A stretch of DNA of 8,130 bases from positions 1 through 8,130 of the forward strand of contig JASLHQ010000231.1 in NCBI GenBank assembly GCA_030152265.1, in the 5' to 3' direction. Shown one piece after another: positions 1 to 6,255 of the stretch (its first letter is position 1; every line of letters begins with the position of its first letter). The position numbers were made by a program, and so were the translations under genes. The stretch comes from Savagea sp. Lineage in GTDB: Bacteria; Bacillota; Bacilli; Bacillales_A; Planococcaceae. The notes below the pieces were generated by a model that searched no databases, was not told the DNA's origin, and saw only the letters and a program-made list of their open reading frames with translations.

Positions 1-769
1 TGAACATGTTTTAATCGATAAAGTAATCGAAGCATCCAAAGTGCAAGTGTCACGTCTCGTTAGAAGCGAACGTCCAGCGATAGCGAAACCGACTGAACGT
101 TTCAAACAGGCTTCTCGCACGTCAAATTCCATAGCACAATATGGCGAATTAACGAAAAGTCCAGCGAAACTTTCGAAATCACGTAAGACTTTTGTTATAA
201 TAGGTACATCGACTGGAGGGCCTAGAGCCTTACAGGAAGTTCTTACGAAATTACCGGAAAATGTAGGAGCGCCGATATTAATCGTTCAACATATGCCGAA
301 AGGATTCACTCGCTCTTTAGCAGAGCGAGTGAATAGTTTATGTGAAATTAAAGTTAAAGAAGCGGAACAAGGTGAGACCGTACAAGATAATGTCGCATAC
401 ATCGCACCAGGTGGCTATCATTTAAAGTTCAAAAAAGAAGGGGCACGATATGTCATTTGGCTCGATAAATCAGAACCCCCCCGTAAAGCGCATCGCCCTG
501 CTGTCGACGTCTTACTTGAAAGCGCATCGATGCATAGCGAATTGCAATATTTAACCGTCATTATGACTGGTATGGGATACGATGGCCGAGACGGTTTGCG
601 CACATTACGTGAAGTGGAGAGCAAGACAGTTGCGATTGCTGAGAGTGAGAAAACAGCTGTCATTTACGGCATGCCGAAAGCAGTAATAGAAGAACAGTTA
701 GTAGATGAAATTGTTGAATTAGGTGACATTGCCGATTCAATTATGAAAACGTTAAGTCCAAGGGGGTAA
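1..769 (+). CDS. cheB: Chemotaxis protein-glutamate methylesterase CheB (5' end missing)
   Basis: Response-regulator methylesterase that removes methyl groups from (and deamidates) chemoreceptor glutamates during adaptation. The frame is open to the left edge (first full codon at base 2), so the N-terminal receiver domain lies outside the window and the GTG at 41 is an internal Val codon of the interdomain linker. The visible 255 codons contain the linker and the whole catalytic domain. Counting from the codon at 41, the Ser of GTSTGGP (residue 57), the His of VQHMP (84) and the Asp of TGMGYDG (181) form the expected Ser-His-Asp triad, and the late KTAVIYGMPKAVIE segment is also typical. The gene ends 6 bases before cheA, and its last codons carry the cheA ribosome binding site. 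Two oddities lie inside it: a 13-bp inverted repeat (304-334) and a run of seven C (476-482). Identity is secure from motifs and context. Confidence 0.96.
   Translation, partial: EHVLIDKVIEASKVQVSRLVRSERPAIAKPTERFKQASRTSNSIAQYGELTKSPAKLSKSRKTFVIIGTSTGGPRALQEVLTKLPENVGAPILIVQHMPKGFTRSLAERVNSLCEIKVKEAEQGETVQDNVAYIAPGGYHLKFKKEGARYVIWLDKSEPPRKAHRPAVDVLLESASMHSELQYLTVIMTGMGYDGRDGLRTLREVESKTVAIAESEKTAVIYGMPKAVIEEQLVDEIVELGDIADSIMKTLSPRG
304..334. repeat. Perfect inverted repeat inside cheB
   Basis: The arm ATTCACTCGCTCT (304-316) is exactly complementary to AGAGCGAGTGAAT (322-334), with a 5-base loop (TTAGC). It would form a 13-bp stem without mismatch in the mRNA. It encodes the conserved FTRSLAERVN stretch just after the catalytic His of CheB. 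No U-run follows, so it does not look like a terminator. Its function, if any, is unknown. Confidence 0.85.
761..766 (+). promoter_or_regulatory. Ribosome binding site of cheA within the cheB end
   Basis: AGGGGG lies 9 bases before the cheA ATG at 776 and overlaps the last cheB codons, just before its TAA stop (767-769). It supports the 776 start and suggests coupled translation of cheB and cheA. Confidence 0.75.
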
Positions 770-775
770 TAAAAG

Positions 776-2842
776 ATGGATACAAATCAATATTTAGACA
801 TGTTCCTCGATGAAAGTAAAGAACACCTTCAATCTTGTACTGAGCATTTATTAGAGTTAGAACAAAATCCAGAAGATTTAGCGATCGTGAACGAAGTGTT
901 CCGTTCAGCTCATACGTTAAAAGGTATGTCAGCGACGATGGGCTACGAAGATATCGCTGACTTAACACATAAGATGGAAAACGTTTTAGATGCGATTCGA
1001 AACGAAGAGATCGGTGTTTCAACGGAAATTTTAGACGTCGTCTTTGAATCTGTCGATAACTTAGAAGAGATGGTTATGGATATTGAAGATGGCGGAACAG
1101 GGCAACGTGACGTAACAGCGCTCGTAGACACGTTGAATCGTTTAGCATCCGGAGAAGAACCAGTAGCAGCTCCGACAGCAACACTAGAAAACAAGGAAAC
1201 AATAAAGACGAGCTCCGCTCCGACAGCAGCAGCAGGATCTGTTGAACTAGACGACTTTGAGAAAACAGTTATCGAACAGTCACTCGAACAAAACTTCAAT
1301 GCTTACGAAATTAAAGTCGAATTGCGTGACGACTGTATTTTAAAAGCAGCACGTGTATTTATGTTGTTTGAAATTTTCGAACAAGCAGGTGAAGTAATCA
1401 AATCAAATCCACACGTCGAACAGTTAGAAAGTGAAGAATTTGATACGACGTTCCACGTCATTTTATTGACGGAAGAACTAGCGGATACGTTGCAAGCAAA
1501 AGCGATGAAAGTATCCGAAGTAGAACAAGTGACAGTTACAGCGATCACACAAGAAACATTAGGGGCTATTGAAGAGGAAGAAAAGCAAGTTGAGGAAGCG
1601 CCGAAACAAGAAGCAGCTACACCTAAAGTGCAGAAACAAGCACCAACTAAAAAAGAAGAAGCGCCGAAAAAGCGCCGTTCGTCAGGTGGAAGCTCCAACA
1701 AAACAATCCGTGTAAACATCGAACGCCTCGACGTATTAATGAACTTATTTGAAGAGCTTGTCATCGATCGTGGACGATTACAGTCGATTGCGAGTGAATT
1801 ACATAACCAAGAATTAAACGAAACTGTAGAACGTATGACACGTGTTTCAGGAGATTTACAAAATATCATTTTAAACATGCGCATGATTCCGGTAGAGACA
1901 GTGTTCAATCGTTTCCCGAAAATGGTTCGTCAATTGGCGCGTGATCTCGACAAAAAAGTGAGCTTGGAAATTATCGGTGCGGAAACAGAGTTAGACCGTA
2001 CCGTCATCGACGAAATCGGTGACCCACTCGTTCACTTAATTCGAAATGCGCTCGACCACGGAATTGAAACACCAGCAGAACGTATTGCGAAAGGTAAACC
2101 TGAAACAGGAACGATTACATTGCGTGCATACCATTCAGGAAACCACGTCTTCATCGAACTTGAAGATGATGGGGCGGGTGTTAACCGTGAGCGCGTTGTA
2201 GGAAAAGCAATCGAACGTGGAATTGTCACGGAAGAAGTTGCAGCGACATTGACAGACAAGCAAGTTGCGGAACTAATTTTAGCATCTGGATTCTCGACAG
2301 CTGAAGCAATCACAGATGTTTCAGGACGTGGAGTCGGGCTCGACGTCGTAAAAAGTACGATCGAATCGCTCGGTGGATACATTTCCATAGATTCAAAAGA
2401 AGGTCAAGGCTCGTTATTCCAAGTTCAATTACCGTTAACATTATCGATCATTTCGGTCATGTTAGTTGAACTAGATAAAGAAATTTATGCAATTCCTTTA
2501 TCGTCAATTATTGAAACAGCGATCATCCAATCATCTGAAGTTTTAAATGCACACAATCAAAAAGTTATTGATTTCCGAGGAAATATTGTACCGCTCGTCT
2601 ATTTGAAAGAAATTTTCGAGATGGAACAAAGTGAAGAACAAGGTGAATTCCAGTCTGTCGTCATCGTACGTAAAGGTGAAAAGCTTGCTGGTCTTGTCGT
2701 CGATTCATTCATCGGTCAACAAGAGATCGTCTTGAAGTCTCTCGGTAACTATTTACAAAGTGTCTTTGCGATTTCAGGTGCGACAATTTTAGGTAACGGT
2801 CAAGTGGCATTAATCGTAGAATGTAATTCATTAATCAAATAA
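776..2842 (+). CDS. cheA: Chemotaxis histidine kinase CheA
   Basis: Cytoplasmic histidine kinase of the receptor-CheW-CheA array; it phosphorylates CheY and CheB. The 688 residues, close to the Bacillus protein's usual length, show the full P1-P5 order. P1 (about 1-105) is an HPt domain with phospho-accepting His46 in the motif FRSAHTLKG. P2 (about 165-265) is the response-regulator docking domain. A charged, Ala/Pro/Lys-rich linker covers about 266-310. P3 (about 311-370) is the dimerisation helices. P4 is the ATPase, with N box HLIRNALDHG (420-429, Asn424), G1 box DDGAGV (464-469) and G2 box GRGVGLD (517-523). P5 (about 545-688) is CheW-like and binds receptors and CheW. No key residue is missing. 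cheW follows after 22 bases in the same operon. P1 and P4 boundaries are inferred from motifs; family assignment is certain. Confidence 0.98.
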   Translation: MDTNQYLDMFLDESKEHLQSCTEHLLELEQNPEDLAIVNEVFRSAHTLKGMSATMGYEDIADLTHKMENVLDAIRNEEIGVSTEILDVVFESVDNLEEMVMDIEDGGTGQRDVTALVDTLNRLASGEEPVAAPTATLENKETIKTSSAPTAAAGSVELDDFEKTVIEQSLEQNFNAYEIKVELRDDCILKAARVFMLFEIFEQAGEVIKSNPHVEQLESEEFDTTFHVILLTEELADTLQAKAMKVSEVEQVTVTAITQETLGAIEEEEKQVEEAPKQEAATPKVQKQAPTKKEEAPKKRRSSGGSSNKTIRVNIERLDVLMNLFEELVIDRGRLQSIASELHNQELNETVERMTRVSGDLQNIILNMRMIPVETVFNRFPKMVRQLARDLDKKVSLEIIGAETELDRTVIDEIGDPLVHLIRNALDHGIETPAERIAKGKPETGTITLRAYHSGNHVFIELEDDGAGVNRERVVGKAIERGIVTEEVAATLTDKQVAELILASGFSTAEAITDVSGRGVGLDVVKSTIESLGGYISIDSKEGQGSLFQVQLPLTLSIISVMLVELDKEIYAIPLSSIIETAIIQSSEVLNAHNQKVIDFRGNIVPLVYLKEIFEMEQSEEQGEFQSVVIVRKGEKLAGLVVDSFIGQQEIVLKSLGNYLQSVFAISGATILGNGQVALIVECNSLIK

Positions 2843-2850
2843 ATGACGGT

Positions 2851-2856
2851 AAGGAG
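2851..2856 (+). promoter_or_regulatory. Ribosome binding site that sets the cheW start
   Basis: AAGGAG lies 8 bases before the ATG at 2865. An in-frame GTG at 2856 overlaps this site and so cannot use it, which is why the ATG at 2865 is taken as the start. Confidence 0.85.
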
Positions 2857-2864
2857 TGAATACG

Positions 2865-3338
2865 ATGACTACACCAGAAATAGTAGATTCAAAAGAGATG
2901 AAAGTAATCGTCTTCCAATTGATGGACAAGGAATATGCCATTTCAATTGACGTCGTAACGACGATTGAAAAAGTATTATCGATTACACGTGTACCGAATA
3001 CACCTGATTACGTAAAAGGCGTCATTAACTTACGCGGAGTTGTCACACCAATCGTTGATTTAAGACAACGATTCGGTTTGCCTGAAAAAGAAATGGATGA
3101 TAACTCACGAATCATTATCGTGACGACTGAAGAATTTGATGTTGGACTTGTCGTTGATATGGCGAATGATGTCATCGACATTCGAGAAGATTCGATTGAA
3201 CCACAACCAGAAGTTGTCGGCACTGTTGAATCAGAATTTATTTCAGGCGTTGCGAAAGTGGACCGTCGTTTACTCGTAATGCTCAACTTAGAGAAAGTAT
3301 TACAACCAATTAAGCGAGTGTCGAACGATGAACGATAA
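2865..3338 (+). CDS. cheW: Chemotaxis adaptor protein CheW
   Basis: Scaffold protein that couples chemoreceptors to the CheA kinase. The 157 residues are essentially one CheW domain (about residues 12-150). Visible hallmarks are the VFQLMDKEYAISI first strand, the highly conserved GVINLRGVVTPIVDLR segment (52-67), the DVGLVVD strand and the ISGVAKVDRRLLVMLNLEKVL C-terminal part. The ATG at 2865 is chosen because AAGGAG ends 8 bases before it; a start at GTG 2856 would add three residues and lose the ribosome binding site. The 3' end overlaps cheC by 11 bases, so the two are probably translationally coupled. CheA P5 upstream has the same fold, but this is the single-domain adaptor and it carries no CheV receiver domain. 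Confidence 0.97.
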   Translation: MTTPEIVDSKEMKVIVFQLMDKEYAISIDVVTTIEKVLSITRVPNTPDYVKGVINLRGVVTPIVDLRQRFGLPEKEMDDNSRIIIVTTEEFDVGLVVDMANDVIDIREDSIEPQPEVVGTVESEFISGVAKVDRRLLVMLNLEKVLQPIKRVSNDER

Positions 3339-3960
3339 TTTTGAAATTACGAATATGCATTTAGATATTTTAAAAGAAATTGGAAATATCGGTGCGGGAA
3401 ATGCAGCGACAGCACTATCACAATTGTTAAATCAAAAAATCGACATGCACGTACCGAGTGTTGAAGTCGTATCATTTGATGAAATGTTTGAATTAGCTGG
3501 CGGAGCAGAGAAAGAAGTGGCAAGTATTTATTTGCGCATTGAAGGTGGAATTACAGGGACGATGTTTTTCGTCTTGTCCATTGAATCAGCGAACCAATTT
3601 ATTCGTAATTTAATTCAAGATGAGTCATTTGATTTCCATAACGATGAACAGCAAGAAATCGGTGCTTCAGCATTGCAAGAATTAGGGAATATTTTATCAG
3701 GATCATACTTATCGTCACTATCTGATTTTACGCAATTAAATATTTATCCGACTGTACCATCGCTCGCTATCGATATGGTAGGGGCAATCGTCAGTTTCGG
3801 CCTCGTGGAATTGTCACGTTATAGCGACGAAGTCATTGTCATTAATACAAGTATTACCCAAGATCAAGGAGACGGCGTATCAAGTTTTGCTGGACAATTT
3901 TTCCTCTTACCTGATCCACCGTCCTATGTGACGATTTTTAAGTCGTTAGGAGTGTTGTGA
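3328..3960 (+). CDS. cheC: CheY-P phosphatase CheC
   Basis: Phosphatase of CheY-P and binding partner of CheD, part of the Bacillus-type adaptation system. The 210 residues contain both copies of the CheC/FliY active-site signature (D/S-x3-E-x2-N-x22-P). Site 1 has Asp13, Glu17, Asn20 and Pro43 in DILKEIGNIGAGNA. Site 2 has Ser114, Glu118, Asn121 and Pro144 in SALQELGNILSGS. Both are spaced exactly as in the family, so both centres look functional. There is no C-terminal FliN-like domain, which rules out FliY. The ATG overlaps the last 11 bases of cheW and has only a weak ribosome binding site (GCGAGTG near 3314), which argues for coupling to cheW translation. The TGA stop overlaps the likely cheD start. 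Confidence 0.96.
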   Translation: MNDNFEITNMHLDILKEIGNIGAGNAATALSQLLNQKIDMHVPSVEVVSFDEMFELAGGAEKEVASIYLRIEGGITGTMFFVLSIESANQFIRNLIQDESFDFHNDEQQEIGASALQELGNILSGSYLSSLSDFTQLNIYPTVPSLAIDMVGAIVSFGLVELSRYSDEVIVINTSITQDQGDGVSSFAGQFFLLPDPPSYVTIFKSLGVL

Positions 3961-4457
3961 TTGTGATGCAAAATCAAACCGTTGTTCGAGTCGGAATAGC
4001 GGATATGAACATCGTCGTAGGGCCGAAGAAGATTCGAACATCTGGGCTCGGATCGTGTGTCGGCGTTGTCATTTATGATTCAACACGCAAAATCGCAGGA
4101 TTATTACACGTCATGTTGCCTGACTCGAATTTAGGAAAATCAACACATGTAAATGTAGCAAAGTTTGCAGACACAGGAATCCCAGCATTGATTGAAATGT
4201 TGAAGCTTGAAGGGGCTCGTACATTTTCGCTCAAGGCGAAGATGGCAGGTGGCGCTCAAATGTTCCAATTTGGCTCTAGCGATACTGTGCGAATCGGACC
4301 GCGAAACATTGAAGCGGTGCGTGAACAATTAAAAAAGTTTTCAATCCCGATCGTTGCTGAAGATGTAGGAGGTACGAAAGGACGGACGATCGAGTTCGAT
4401 CCTGAAACCTCCTTATTGAACATTCGCACAGTGAATGAAGGGGTAAAAGATATTTAA
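3957..4457 (+). CDS. cheD: Chemoreceptor glutamine deamidase CheD
   Basis: Deamidates Gln to Glu on chemoreceptors and binds CheC, stimulating its phosphatase activity. In the family a Thr-Cys-His set forms the active site. Here Thr28, Cys34 (in SGLGSCVGVVIYD) and His51 (in GLLHVMLP) have the family's spacing (+6 and +17). The later KAKMAGGAQMF and EDVGGTKGRTIEF motifs are also typical. The start is uncertain: GTG at 3957 overlaps the cheC TGA by 3 bases, but the AGGAG at 3948-3952 is only 4 bases away; GTG 3963 (10 bases) or ATG 3966 (13 bases) are alternatives, removing two or three residues. Residue numbers assume 3957. The gene ends 2 bases before the stem of a strong terminator, so it is the last gene of the chemotaxis transcript segment. 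Confidence 0.95.
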   Translation: MIVMQNQTVVRVGIADMNIVVGPKKIRTSGLGSCVGVVIYDSTRKIAGLLHVMLPDSNLGKSTHVNVAKFADTGIPALIEMLKLEGARTFSLKAKMAGGAQMFQFGSSDTVRIGPRNIEAVREQLKKFSIPIVAEDVGGTKGRTIEFDPETSLLNIRTVNEGVKDI

Positions 4458-4459
4458 AA

Positions 4460-4489
4460 GGTGGCTGAATAATTTCAGTCGCCTTTTTT
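4460..4489 (+). terminator. Intrinsic terminator after cheD
   Basis: GGTGGCTGAA (4460-4469) pairs with TTCAGTCGCC (4474-4483) as a 10-bp stem (two G-U pairs) closed by a TAAT loop, followed by six T (4484-4489). It begins 2 bases past the cheD stop. It would end or attenuate fla/che transcripts before sigD. Confidence 0.88.
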
Positions 4490-4498
4490 CGCGGAAAT

Positions 4499-4514
4499 TG
4501 GTATAATTTACTTA
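4499..4514 (+). promoter_or_regulatory. Extended -10 promoter upstream of sigD
   Basis: TGGTATAAT (4499-4507) is a perfect extended -10 element (TGN plus TATAAT) of the housekeeping sigma-A type. No good -35 hexamer lies 16-18 bases upstream, where the terminator stem sits; extended -10 promoters can work without one. Transcription would start near A4514, giving a leader of about 27 bases. Position just after a terminator and before sigD supports a real promoter. It is predicted from sequence only. Confidence 0.7.
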
Positions 4515-4540
4515 TAAATCGATAAAGGAGGCGGAGCATA

Positions 4541-5323
4541 GTGTCAAAAAATAGAGAACGCACGATCGATAGTCATTGGGAAAAGTGGCTGGACAATCGC
4601 GACCCTCTGTCAGGTGACATTCTTGTCAACGAATATAAACCGCTCGTTCAATATCATGTGCAACGCATTCGTGCACGAGTGCCTCGTTCGGTATCACAAG
4701 ATGAATTGATGAGCTTAGGGTTACAGGGGTTGTTCGACGCTTTAACAAAATTCGATCGAAAACGAGATTTAAAATTTGATACATATGCGTCGTTTCGCAT
4801 TCGTGGCTCCATCATTGACGGCTTGCGCAAAGAAGACTGGTTATCGCGCGCTTCGCGTGAGCGTACGAAACGTTTAGATGAAGCGATTCAACATTTAGAA
4901 CAACAATATCAAAGACATGTTGAGCCGGAGGAAATTGCGGCTCATTTAAATTGGACAGTCGATGATGTGTACGAAGTAACGCAGGAGCGCTATTTCTCAA
5001 ATGTTTTATCGATCGATGAAAAAGTGAATCAAGATGATGACGATACCGATCACCAATATTTCATCGAGGATGAGCACGTAGAAACACCTGAAAGTAAAGT
5101 GATGAAAAATGAACTGATTCAGGAGCTCATTAAACAAATTGAAACGTTGAACAAAAATGAACAAATGGTATTGCAACTTTTTTACTCGGAAGATATGACG
5201 CTAACGGAAATCGGTGAAATTTTAGAATTATCGACGTCGCGCATTTCTCAAATCCACTCGAAAGCGCTATTAAAATTGAAAGATTTACTCGCACCAGAAG
5301 TAATAGACGGAGGGATTTTATGA
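4541..5323 (+). CDS. sigD: Motility RNA polymerase sigma factor SigD (FliA family, sigma-28)
   Basis: Alternative sigma factor that directs transcription of late flagellar, chemotaxis and autolysin genes. The 260 residues are close to the Bacillus protein. Region 2 spans about 24-100, with the ELMSLGLQGLFDALTKFD core-binding segment and KFDTYASFRIRGSIIDGLRKEDW for -10 recognition and melting. Region 3 spans about 107-150. An acidic linker (QDDDDTDHQYFIEDEHVE, 164-181) precedes region 4 (about 188-250), whose helix-turn-helix MTLTEIGEILELSTSRISQIHSKAL reads the -35. The GTG start at 4541 is set by AAGGAGG (4525-4531) 9 bases upstream. The stop overlaps the next gene by ATGA. Unlike a continuous fla/che operon, this gene follows a terminator and its own promoter, so part of its expression may be independent of the flagellar genes. 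Confidence 0.97.
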   Translation: MSKNRERTIDSHWEKWLDNRDPLSGDILVNEYKPLVQYHVQRIRARVPRSVSQDELMSLGLQGLFDALTKFDRKRDLKFDTYASFRIRGSIIDGLRKEDWLSRASRERTKRLDEAIQHLEQQYQRHVEPEEIAAHLNWTVDDVYEVTQERYFSNVLSIDEKVNQDDDDTDHQYFIEDEHVETPESKVMKNELIQELIKQIETLNKNEQMVLQLFYSEDMTLTEIGEILELSTSRISQIHSKALLKLKDLLAPEVIDGGIL

Positions 5324-5634
5324 GTTTGAAAGGAATTGAACTACAAATCGCTTTACCGAAAACATTTGAAGCTGGAAAAATTGCTGAGCAGAAGCAGCAA
5401 CAGTCGCAAGTAAACCAAGATTTAGCAAGCGCGCTCGTCGAACGCGAAGAGAAGCGCAAAAAAGGAAAAGTGCTTGAATCGGAAGAGACAGCAAAAGTTC
5501 GCGCCGAAGATGAAGAGAAAAAAAGAAAGGAACAGATGATGAAATCGAAGCGGAAGAAAGGTGCGCGTGATGAAGAAAAAAACAAAGCGCAATCCCATCC
5601 GTACAAAGGTTCATTCATCGATTTGACGACATAG
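5320..5634 (+). CDS. Conserved small charged protein of unknown function between sigD and swrB
   Basis: A 104-residue soluble protein with no signal peptide or membrane segment. The N-terminus (SLKGIELQIALPKTFEAGKI, 2-21) is the only part that looks folded. It is followed by a Gln-rich then very Lys/Glu/Arg-rich helical stretch (about 22-90) and a short C-terminal motif HPYKGSFID (93-101). From memory, similar small proteins with an xLQIALPRT-like start and an HPYKGxFID end sit after sigD in other Firmicutes, but no function is known to me and this needs a search. The start is supported by GGAGGG (5309-5314) 5 bases upstream and by the ATGA overlap with the sigD stop. Its TAG stop is followed directly, in the same frame, by the swrB ATG. 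Three A-runs (A6 at 5458, A7 at 5518 and 5576) are possible slippage sites. Real gene: very likely; role: unknown, presumably motility-linked by position. Confidence 0.85.
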   Translation: MSLKGIELQIALPKTFEAGKIAEQKQQQSQVNQDLASALVEREEKRKKGKVLESEETAKVRAEDEEKKRKEQMMKSKRKKGARDEEKNKAQSHPYKGSFIDLTT

Positions 5635-6216
5635 ATGATCACAGCGATAATCATATTATTTTTATTACAGTTTTTAACCCTTAGCGCGCTCGTCATTCTT
5701 TATTTACGCTTGCAAAAGAATGAGCAACTGTATGAAGAACAACGTGAGCTCGTTGAACAGTTTGAAATGTCAATGCAATTGTATTTGGACGAAATAAAAA
5801 AAGAAAACGAACAACTTCTCGAACGTTTAACAGAACGCCCGCGTCAACAAAAGAAGACGGAAAACCATTCGACCCCTGAGATGAAACCACTCGTCATCCC
5901 ACCGATTGAAGATGAGTTTGTTGCAACGCCCCAATCGTATGCCTCTCACCTTCAAGCGAAACTGATTCAAGAACAACGTAAAAAAATGTCTACATTTGAA
6001 GAACTAAACGAAATGTCTCTCCCTATTCCACAACGAGAAGAGCAAATAGAGTCACCTATACAAGAAGAAATGCAAACTCAAGTGGAAGAGAAAGAGGAGA
6101 CATATGAGGAGCAAGTGAAGCGTCTCTATGATGAAGGAGAGTCGATTGAAGCTTTAGCGAAGCGGTTCGATCGTGGGAAAACAGAAATTGAATTACTTTT
6201 AAAATTTCATCGTTAA
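5635..6216 (+). CDS. swrB: SwrB/YlxL-like membrane-anchored flagellar assembly factor
   Basis: In Bacillus subtilis SwrB (YlxL) is a single-pass membrane protein encoded just after sigD that promotes flagellar basal-body and type III secretion maturation. This 193-residue protein has the same layout: one N-terminal membrane helix (about 2-24) with almost no residues outside, a coiled-coil-like charged stretch (about 25-72), a low-complexity Glu/Gln/Pro-rich middle, and a C-terminal helix-turn-helix-like segment (157-193, VKRLYDEGESIEALAKRFDRGKTEIELLL) typical of the family. Assignment rests on architecture, this C-terminal motif and position; the middle is poorly conserved. The ATG follows the preceding TAG stop with no spacing, and no ribosome binding site is seen before it, so translation probably depends on reinitiation. 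It ends 144 bases before rpsB with no terminator in between. Confidence 0.85.
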   Translation: MITAIIILFLLQFLTLSALVILYLRLQKNEQLYEEQRELVEQFEMSMQLYLDEIKKENEQLLERLTERPRQQKKTENHSTPEMKPLVIPPIEDEFVATPQSYASHLQAKLIQEQRKKMSTFEELNEMSLPIPQREEQIESPIQEEMQTQVEEKEETYEEQVKRLYDEGESIEALAKRFDRGKTEIELLLKFHR

Positions 6217-6221
6217 AAAGT

Positions 6222-6250
6222 TTGCAACTGTAAGAGGTATGTGATATATT
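6222..6250 (+). promoter_or_regulatory. Housekeeping promoter of rpsB
   Basis: TTGCAA (6222-6227) and TATATT (6245-6250) are separated by 17 bases and match the sigma-A hexamers at 4/6 and 5/6. A TG at 6242-6243 adds an extended -10. Transcription would start near A6256, about 105 bases before the rpsB start. It begins only a few bases after the swrB stop. A strong promoter is expected for a ribosomal protein gene. Confidence 0.82.
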
Positions 6251-6255
6251 AGCTT

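Noticed and set aside
41..43. GTG as the start of a complete 242-residue protein
   Set aside because: The frame is open to base 2 and the protein is CheB lacking its receiver domain, so this GTG is an internal codon of a gene cut by the window edge. No ribosome binding site precedes it.
2856..2858. GTG start for cheW
   Set aside because: It overlaps the AAGGAG that serves the ATG at 2865, so it cannot use it.
4376..4404. Small palindrome GATCG/CGATC in cheD
   Set aside because: A 5-bp arm inside coding sequence with no conserved context is expected by chance.
4499..4525. SigD-type promoter before sigD (ATCGATAA resembles the GCCGATAT -10)
   Set aside because: No TAAA lies 15 bases upstream (the bases are TGGT), and the site runs into the sigD ribosome binding site. 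The extended -10 explains the region better.
5130..5696. Antisense open frame of 188 codons across sigD, the small gene and swrB
   Set aside because: Its Ser/Phe/Leu-rich composition is what the reverse strand of Lys/Glu-rich codons gives. The sense genes are tightly packed and well supported.
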